Shown piece after piece: positions 33,588-38,579 of a stretch of 38,579 nucleotides of DNA; within the stretch, counting starts at the first letter, position 1; each line of letters opens with the position of its first letter. The translations under genes and the position numbers were made by a program. The stretch is from the NCBI GenBank assembly GCA_019347805.1, contig JAHWKR010000033.1, positions 1-38,579 of the forward strand, in the 5' to 3' direction. Source of the DNA: Methanobacteriota archaeon (GTDB lineage Archaea > Thermoplasmatota > E2 > JACPAO01 > JAHWKR01). The notes under the pieces were generated by a model. The model was not told the DNA's origin and did not search any database. It was given only the letters and a program-made list of their open reading frames with translations.

Positions 33588-34052
33588 ATGCCCAGCGCGC
33601 CGAAGACGACCGTCCGCGTCGCCCAACCCGAAGACCTGGAGACGCTCGTCCGCTTCGTGAAAGGGGTCGCCAAGGAGTCCGAGGGCCGCGACCTCGACGA
33701 CGAGACCGTGCGGCGCGGCCTCCGCTCCGCCCTCGGCAGCCCCTCCTCCGTGGCCACCTACCTCATGGCCGAGCGCGACTGCGTCCCCGTGGGATGCCTC
33801 ATGCTGACCAAGGAGTGGAGCGACTGGACCGCCGCCTGGTACTGGTGGATCCAAAGCGTCTACGTCACCCCCGCCCAGCGCGGAAGCGGCGTCCTGGACG
33901 CTCTTTACGACGAGCTGAAAAGACGCGCCAAGGCCGCCGACGTCAAGAGCCTTCGGCTCTATGTCGAGAGCGACAACAAGACGGCCATCGCCGCGTACGA
34001 ACGGCTCGGCATGACCCCGGCTCCGTACCGGGTCTTCTCAGACGACCTGTAA
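33588..34052 (+). CDS. GNAT-family N-acetyltransferase
   Basis: 154 residues in the standard GNAT order: N-terminal TVRVAQPEDLETLVRFVKGV, the central strand with IQSVYVTPAQRGSGVLDALY (acetyl-CoA pyrophosphate loop, QRGSG), and the late LRLYVESDNKTAIAAYERLG, the typical motif B. It transfers an acetyl group from acetyl-CoA to an amine; the acceptor is unknown. Upstream ATG codons at 33576 and 33528 are possible but would lie too close to or before the TATA box. Confidence 0.92.
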   Translation: MPSAPKTTVRVAQPEDLETLVRFVKGVAKESEGRDLDDETVRRGLRSALGSPSSVATYLMAERDCVPVGCLMLTKEWSDWTAAWYWWIQSVYVTPAQRGSGVLDALYDELKRRAKAADVKSLRLYVESDNKTAIAAYERLGMTPAPYRVFSDDL

Positions 34053-34053
34053 A

Positions 34054-34089
34054 CGCTCTCGGGGCACACACCGAGTGGGGTCCAGAGCG
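34054..34089 (+). terminator. Nested hairpin after the GNAT gene
   Basis: CGCTCT (34054-34059) pairs with AGAGCG (34084-34089), and CTCGG with CCGAG inside. It starts two bases after the stop codon. No T-tract. Confidence 0.35.
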
Positions 34090-34178
34090 GCCGGCCGCCA
34101 CGGAAGGGTCCTCCAGCCCCCGTACAATCCCCGCTTTCCGGCGCATCTCTTCTTGAGAGACGGTCAAGTACCGTCCAA

Positions 34179-34190
34179 GAACTCTTTAAC
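34179..34190 (+). promoter_or_regulatory. TATA box of the surface-protein gene
   Basis: AACTCTTTAACC; predicted start near 34210, with GGGAG before ATG 34265. Confidence 0.5.
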
Positions 34191-34264
34191 CCGCTCTAAG
34201 CCGAGCCAGAACGACCTCGACGACCTGGAAGGGGACGCCCTACCATGGCACGAGGGAGCTTTCC

Positions 34265-35935
34265 ATGCACGCCCGGACCCGCATCCCCCTCCTCCTCATC
34301 ATCGTCGCCTTCGGCGTCCTGTCGCCGGTCTTGACCACGCCGGCCCTGGCCGTCGACGAGCGCGACCCCGAGGAGGACGAATGGGAGGACGTGGTGGCGG
34401 TGGACGCCCGCGGCGACGTCCTCATCCACTGGAGCGGCACGATCGACCTCCTCTACCTCACAACCGGAGAGCTCTATTCCTACCAATTGCAGCAGACCTA
34501 CATCTTCTTCCGCGTCGGCTACAACCTCACCGGCCCGAACGACGGCACCTACCGCGACCGGGACACGAAGGGCATCGCCCAGGAACTCGACCTGATGCCC
34601 GAGGACGACCCGCGCTTCCTCGCCCTCAACATCACGTTCCGTGTCGAAGGCGAACGCCGCACCCTCAACCTCTTCTCCAACTCCCTCGGCCAGGGCTGGC
34701 AATCCGACCAGGGACAACTCGTCCTCTCCGAAGCGGACAAGAACGGCCACTCCGAGGTCGTCTTCTTCGCCCCCATCACCCGCTTCGGGCTCCGGCCCGG
34801 GATGGTCATGATGGACATCAACACGAGCGCCGTTCGCGATGGACGCCTCACCGACCGCATGAGCGGCTTCGACGCGGTCGAGGAATATCCGGTCCCGACC
34901 CGCATCTCCGGCCTCCTCGGCGACCGCGACCTCGCCATCCCCTACGGCGTCAGCAGACCCAAGGAGCATGTCGACTGGGCCCACACCGAGACGGACCGCG
35001 TGCGCGCCGGCGGGTCCCCGGACCTGGAGTCGAACCCCACGCTGGACACCAACGCGAGCCGCGTCATGGAAGACCCGCACTCGGGCCAAGCGGAACAGAA
35101 ACGCCACCTCGTCAAATCCGGCCGCGAGGTCATCAACGTGCGCGCCGACAAGGAAAGCGTCAATGCCGGCACCAACCGCGTCGGCTTCGTCAACTTCACC
35201 GTCGAGAACACCATGCGCGAGACGAACCAGCTCGTCTTCATGGGCATGGTGCGGCCACGCGGCACCGGCTGGGCCTTCAACTACGGCCCCGGCACCACCG
35301 CGATCGTCCAGGAACTCCTTCCTGAAGACCGCGCCGAGTACCAGTTCGTCGCCTACCCGACCACACGCCAGGCCCTCCCCTACGTCCTCACACACCTCAT
35401 CGTGCTCTCCAACGGCGGCGGCTTCGAGGTCTTCCTCGTGCCCTGGATCTTCGAGGACAAGTACGACCTGCGGCGCCCCCTCCCGGACCTCGGTCCCAGC
35501 GAACCGACGCGCCTCGTCGCCACCCTCCTCAACCCCGACGACCCCTTCCGCATCAACGAACCCCGCGAGGTCCTCATCCAGGTGCGCGACACGAGCGGCG
35601 CCTACGTCACCGGCATGGAGGAGATGCGCGTCTTCGTCCACCCCTTCGGTGAACCCCGGCCAGACAAACCCCACGCCGCCCCCGCCAAGCCCTTCATGCC
35701 CGGCGTCTACAAGGTGCCCTACGTCTTCGACAAGACCGGCGCCTGGGTCATCGACGTCCACTTCTTCGACCTCGGCGCCAACGCCGACGGTGTCGTCCCG
35801 AGCATCGACTTCAAGGTGCGCGTCCACTACGGCCGCGAATCGCCCGAGATCGTCCCCCTGCCGCTGGCCCTCGGTGGCGTCGGCCTCGGTCTCGTCGGAC
35901 TGGTGGTCAAAGACCGCCTCAGCAAGATCCGCTAG
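34265..35935 (+). CDS. Exported surface protein with C-terminal TM anchor
   Basis: 556 residues: signal peptide (MHARTRIPLLLIIVAFGVLSPVLTTPALA). A beta-rich exported region of about 490 residues follows, with aromatic-rich LLYLTTGELYSYQLQQTYIF. A C-terminal Ig-like part (EPREVLIQVRDTSGAYVTG, PGVYKVPYVFDKTGAWVIDV) recalls extracellular domains that follow carbohydrate-binding or adhesion modules. One TM helix near the end (PLPLALGGVGLGLVGLVV) and a short basic tail KDRLSKIR complete it. No catalytic motif. Probably part of the cell envelope. Confidence 0.82.
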   Translation: MHARTRIPLLLIIVAFGVLSPVLTTPALAVDERDPEEDEWEDVVAVDARGDVLIHWSGTIDLLYLTTGELYSYQLQQTYIFFRVGYNLTGPNDGTYRDRDTKGIAQELDLMPEDDPRFLALNITFRVEGERRTLNLFSNSLGQGWQSDQGQLVLSEADKNGHSEVVFFAPITRFGLRPGMVMMDINTSAVRDGRLTDRMSGFDAVEEYPVPTRISGLLGDRDLAIPYGVSRPKEHVDWAHTETDRVRAGGSPDLESNPTLDTNASRVMEDPHSGQAEQKRHLVKSGREVINVRADKESVNAGTNRVGFVNFTVENTMRETNQLVFMGMVRPRGTGWAFNYGPGTTAIVQELLPEDRAEYQFVAYPTTRQALPYVLTHLIVLSNGGGFEVFLVPWIFEDKYDLRRPLPDLGPSEPTRLVATLLNPDDPFRINEPREVLIQVRDTSGAYVTGMEEMRVFVHPFGEPRPDKPHAAPAKPFMPGVYKVPYVFDKTGAWVIDVHFFDLGANADGVVPSIDFKVRVHYGRESPEIVPLPLALGGVGLGLVGLVVKDRLSKIR

Positions 35936-36041
35936 CGTGACCGATACCGGACACCGGGTGCGATGACACAGATGAGCACACGCCACGGATGGCCCCTCCA
36001 AGAGGGACATCCCGGCCGCAGGCCACCCCGCAGCCACGAAA

Positions 36042-36052
36042 CGGCTAAATAC
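36042..36052 (+). promoter_or_regulatory. TATA box of the coiled-coil gene
   Basis: ACGGCTAAATACC; predicted start near 36072, with GGAGG (36086-36090) before ATG 36100. Confidence 0.6.
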
Positions 36053-36099
36053 CGCGTCGGTTACCCCCGGCTCAGTCGCTTTTGCGGAGGCCCTCTTTG

Positions 36100-36966
36100 A
36101 TGACTGAGTTCGCCGAACTGGACAAAAACCGTGAAGACCTTCAGAAGAAGGCCAACGTCGCGCGTGCTCAACGGGACAAGCTCAACGAAGAGGCACGCCG
36201 CTGGGCCAACCGGCGGGACGAAGAGAATGCCAAGGTGCGCGAACTCGTCAACACCGCCAACGAGCACCGCAAGAAACGCGACGAATACAACGAGGCCGTC
36301 CAGCGCCACAAGAAGACGCGCGATGAGGCCATGGCCGAATCCGACGCCGCCAAAGAGGCCCTAGAGACCCTCAAGCGCGAACGCATGCCCAAAGGCGGCC
36401 GTCCCGTCCACGCCATCCGCCGCGACATCGAACGCCTCGAGTTCGAACAGATGACCAAGGTGCTCACCCCGGCCAAGGAGCGCGGCCTCATCGAGAAGCT
36501 GCAGGCGCTCATGTCCGAGCTGAAGCAAAAAGAGGACGTCTACAAGGCCGACCCCGAGCTCAAGGAAGCCCTCGACAAGTTCGAGGCCGCCCGCGAGCGC
36601 GCCGAGAAGGCGCACCAGAAGGTCTCCGAGACCGCCGAGAAGGCGCAGGCCGAACACGAACAGATGGTCAAGCTCTTCGGGCAATCCGACCGGATCCGCA
36701 AGGAAGCCGACCAATTGCAAGAGAAGTTCGTCGGCGCCAAGGTCGAGGCCGACCGCGTCCACAAGGAATACATCGAGCTCGTCAACCGCATCCACGAACT
36801 CGAGAAGACCATCTCGGACCAACGCGTCGACTCGACCGGCAAGAGCATCGCCGAACGCCGCGAGGTCGCCCAGGACCGCGCCGACGACATCTTCGAGCGC
36901 TTCAAGCGCGGCGAGAAGCTGTCGACCGAGGACCTGATGACACTCCAAAAAGCGGGCCTTCTCTGA
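36100..36966 (+). CDS. Archaeal coiled-coil protein (COG1340-like)
   Basis: 288 residues, almost wholly heptad-rich coiled coil with high Glu, Lys, Arg and Ala content. The central signature MPKGGRPVHAIRRDIERLEF and the following KVLTPAKERGLIEKLQAL match my memory of the conserved archaeal COG1340 family, whose role is not established. It is cytoplasmic with no TM or signal. ATG 36100 is preferred because GGAGG lies ten bases upstream. The last codons (TLQKAGLL-stop) form the first unit of a downstream repeat array, and the stop lies within a hairpin. Confidence 0.85.
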   Translation: MTEFAELDKNREDLQKKANVARAQRDKLNEEARRWANRRDEENAKVRELVNTANEHRKKRDEYNEAVQRHKKTRDEAMAESDAAKEALETLKRERMPKGGRPVHAIRRDIERLEFEQMTKVLTPAKERGLIEKLQALMSELKQKEDVYKADPELKEALDKFEAARERAEKAHQKVSETAEKAQAEHEQMVKLFGQSDRIRKEADQLQEKFVGAKVEADRVHKEYIELVNRIHELEKTISDQRVDSTGKSIAERREVAQDRADDIFERFKRGEKLSTEDLMTLQKAGLL

Positions 36967-37195
36967 AGCCCCGCTTTTCGTAGCGTCTGCTCCCTTCGGT
37001 CGCTGCCTCTGCAGAAAGCCGGTCTCCTCTGAGACCTTCTCTGCGCAGCGTCTGCTCCCTTCGGTCGCTGACCTTGCAAAAGGCTGGCCTCCGCTGGTCG
37101 GCCATCCTTTCACAACGTCTGTTCGCTGTGGCTCACTGCCACTACAGAAAGCCGGACTTGTCTGAGGCTCCGCTCCTCACACATCTCGAAGCCGA
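36942..37195 (+). repeat. 65-68-bp tandem repeats copying the coiled-coil gene's 3' end (4 copies)
   Basis: The conserved block recurs at about 36945, 37011, 37076 and 37144. In frame the copies read LQKAGLL-stop, LQKAGLL-stop, LQKAGLRW and LQKAGLV-stop. From unit 1 to unit 2 every substitution in the seven codons is synonymous. Each unit has a stop-overlapping hairpin with its own stem (AAAAGCGGG/CCCGCTTTT; GGTCTC/GAGACC; TGGCC/GGCCA). Units 1-3 then carry GCGTCTGCTCCCTTCGGTCG or a close variant. Confidence 0.85.
36948..36980 (+). terminator. Hairpin with T-run overlapping the coiled-coil stop codon
   Basis: AAAAGCGGG (from 36948) pairs with CCCGCTTTT (ending 36978) around CTTC-TCT-GAAG. 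The stop codon is inside the loop region, and the right arm ends in TTTT. Confidence 0.5.
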
Positions 37196-37217
37196 CCGGG
37201 ATCGTCTGAGGCCTACC

Positions 37218-37430
37218 TCAACTATCCGGACTGTCGCACGTGTAATGCCATACGCGCACGACCGGGGTGTCGATGAGGACCTTGTAGCTGCCCTTCCACA
37301 GGCACGCCACCAATTCTGGAAGGAACACGTCCTTCGGTTCCCGGTCAGGCGTCGGGTCAGGCGCGGCACTCGCGGCAGGCAACGTCGCCACGGCGAGGGC
37401 AAGGATGAGGACGAAGACGAGCGGCTTCAT
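37218..37430 (-). CDS. Tiny secreted protein with a cysteine pair
   Basis: 70 residues: clear signal peptide (MKPLVFVLILALAVATLPAASA), a Pro/Asp linker (PDPTPDREPKD), then a mature part of about 40 residues with two cysteines (VACLWKGSYKVL and WHYTCDSPDS) that could pair. Not recognised. The open frame extends upstream through the repeat copy at 37505-37560, but the signal peptide fixes the start at ATG 37430. A weak TATA-like ACTTTCTTG lies about 28 bases before it. Confidence 0.6.
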   Translation of the reverse strand: MKPLVFVLILALAVATLPAASAAPDPTPDREPKDVFLPELVACLWKGSYKVLIDTPVVRVWHYTCDSPDS

Positions 37431-37469
37431 GGTCCGAGGCAACGGATCGAGGTTCAAGAAAGTGCCGCA

Positions 37470-37560
37470 GCACGTCCGGCGGTCCTTCCGACCTTGTCCG
37501 GGAGCCTCTCTGCGTAGCGTCTGCTCCTTCGGTCGCTGACCTGCAAAAGCCTGCAGACCC
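37470..37560 (+). repeat. Further copy of the same repeat family
   Basis: CTCTGCGTAGCGTCTGCTCC then TTCGGTCGCTGACCTGCAAA matches units 1-3 of the preceding array and is followed by the start of another unit (CTGCAAAAGCCTGCAGAC). It lies upstream of the tiny secreted-protein gene and is detached from the main array by about 300 bases. Confidence 0.7.
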
Positions 37561-37707
37561 GCCTTCACGGCGTCGCCCCTCGTGCCGTCCAGGACCATCG
37601 AGGCGGGCAAGCCCACCCGACAACTTGGTGGCCCCGCTGTACCGCGCGGCCCGCCCCCCGGAACCACCCGCCCAAACGTTCAAACGTCCAGGTCGGCTTT
37701 TTTGGCT

Positions 37708-38579
37708 ATGCGTGGCTTGATCGTGGGCGCTGTGCTGGTGTCGATGCTCCTCACCGGCTGCAGCGGCAAAAGCGACGGACTGCAGACCTCCACCACCGGA
37801 TCGGTGGCGACCGCGGCCGAGATTTTGGACCGTTACATCGATTTCCCGGCCAACGGCAACGTCGTCGAGATCGACCTCTATGTGACTAAGCCCGTGCATG
37901 TCCCATACGAAGGGGGCGTCTTCTACGGATTGGCATTCGGTTTCCAGCCGGACGGGTCCGACGCGTCGATCCCGGGCCCCGAGATCCGTCTGACGCAAGG
38001 AGACACCTTGCGCGCCCGGCTGCACGTCACCGCCGACCACCAGCAACCACACACGATTCACTGGCACGGCATCACGCTCCCCTGGGAGATGGACGGCGTC
38101 CCCATGATGACACAGTCTCTTGTCGTCGGATCGGACAGTGTCTACACGTACGAATGGGTCGCTCGCGAGCCGGGCACCTACTGGTATCATTGCCACGTCG
38201 AGGCCCCCGCCCACGTCGACGCGGGCATGTTCGGTGCCCTCATCGTCGAGCCGGCCGACAAGAGCGAAGACCTGCCCTACGACCGCGACCACACACTCAT
38301 CCTGCACGAGACCGACAGCCGTACAGACGAATTCCTCACTGCGCCCACCACCGATGAAGGCCGACAGGTCGACCCCTACCGCGAGCACCCGTTCCACGCG
38401 ATCGAGCGCGTCGAGAAGAACGCCGAGTTCATGGTCGACATCGCCGGCTTCATCGCGTACGCCTTCACCGGTCAAGAGAATTGGGCCGAGAACGCCGAAC
38501 GCGACTACTACCCGTTCGCATCGATCCGCTACCGCCCCCACTACGACACCTTCATGATCAACGGCAAGTCGTACCCCGA
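37708..38579 (+). CDS. Multicopper oxidase, lipoprotein (3' end outside window)
   Basis: First 290 codons of a secreted oxidase. Signal peptide with lipobox (LTGC, Cys-18) anchors it outside the membrane. The first cupredoxin domain holds the type 2/3 copper ligands HTIHWHG (115-121) and YWYHCHVEAPAHVDAGMFG (158-176, HxH at 161-163). The chain continues into the second domain (DYYPFASIRYRPHYDTFMINGKSYP) at the window edge. Multicopper oxidases and two-domain nitrite reductases share these motifs; the full sequence is needed to choose. T-rich GGCTTTTTTGG lies just before the ATG. Direct repeats AAACGTTC-AAACGT at 37675-37688 may belong to the promoter. Confidence 0.9.
   Translation, partial: MRGLIVGAVLVSMLLTGCSGKSDGLQTSTTGSVATAAEILDRYIDFPANGNVVEIDLYVTKPVHVPYEGGVFYGLAFGFQPDGSDASIPGPEIRLTQGDTLRARLHVTADHQQPHTIHWHGITLPWEMDGVPMMTQSLVVGSDSVYTYEWVAREPGTYWYHCHVEAPAHVDAGMFGALIVEPADKSEDLPYDRDHTLILHETDSRTDEFLTAPTTDEGRQVDPYREHPFHAIERVEKNAEFMVDIAGFIAYAFTGQENWAENAERDYYPFASIRYRPHYDTFMINGKSYP

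Noticed and set aside
34196-36037. A 613-codon minus-strand open frame opposite the surface-protein gene
   Set aside because: Composition is the typical Glu/Asp/Gly/Val/Ala shadow of a plus-strand gene that has a signal peptide, TM anchor and promoter.
36361-37113. Minus-strand frames with repeated REQTLR-like peptides near the repeat array
   Set aside because: The peptide repeats only mirror the DNA repeats; no start context or domain supports a gene.
1-38579. tRNA genes
   Set aside because: I looked for T-arm-like GGTTCRANTCC patterns on both strands and saw no convincing cloverleaf; a covariance search would be decisive.

Overview
The window looks like part of a GC-rich archaeal chromosome. 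The left edge holds the 5' part of an archaeal-type 16S rRNA gene (minus strand). Protein genes are preceded by archaeal TATA boxes, often 22-28 bases before the start codon, which implies many leaderless or nearly leaderless mRNAs. Four predicted lipoproteins carry a lipobox, and there is an archaeal COG1340-type coiled-coil protein. The 16S fragment and gene content fit a Thermoplasmatota-like euryarchaeon; this placement is an inference, because no database search was possible.

Layout. 1-1310: 16S 5' end, its leader and a tandem array of four dyad-symmetric promoters. 1479-5366: a small membrane protein convergent with a 1,050-residue FG-GAP surface protein. 5511-10822: a minus-strand histidine-degradation operon in the order urocanase, HEAT-repeat protein, histidine ammonia-lyase, TIM-barrel protein. 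10823-11261: divergent promoter region with a possible structured RNA. 11262-13284: sucC-sucD, followed by a 67-bp tandem repeat that copies the 3' end of sucD. 13431-17793: a tightly overlapping minus-strand unit, lipoprotein - membrane histidine kinase - lipoprotein. 18070-29274: a signalling-rich region with five paralogous multi-TM proteins. Each pairs a 7TM-kinase-like membrane region with a small TerB-like C-terminal helical module instead of a kinase. Interspersed are a broken PIN-domain gene, a secreted protein with a membrane-anchored double-winged-helix regulator, a decayed partial copy of that locus, and small secreted proteins. 29280-33452: minus-strand membrane protein, MFS transporter, F420-dependent NADP reductase-like protein and a large lipoprotein. 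33588-36966: GNAT acetyltransferase, membrane-anchored surface protein and COG1340 coiled-coil protein. 36942-37560: a second array of 65-68-bp repeats that copies the 3' end of the preceding gene. 37218-38579: a tiny secreted protein and the 5' part of a lipoprotein multicopper oxidase running off the window.

How it fits together. HutU and HutH are the first two enzymes of histidine breakdown; the later steps are not in the window. Succinyl-CoA synthetase is a TCA-cycle enzyme. Much of the rest is envelope or signalling: lipoproteins, a histidine kinase, kinase-less 7TM proteins and a membrane-bound transcription factor. The most unusual signals are (a) two arrays of about 66-bp hairpin units downstream of sucD and the COG1340 gene, whose copies preserve the last codons of the host gene mainly through synonymous changes and share a CTTCGG/GCTGAC core; (b) the four-fold rRNA promoter array with covarying inverted repeats; and (c) the mosaic family of 7TM/TerB-like proteins.
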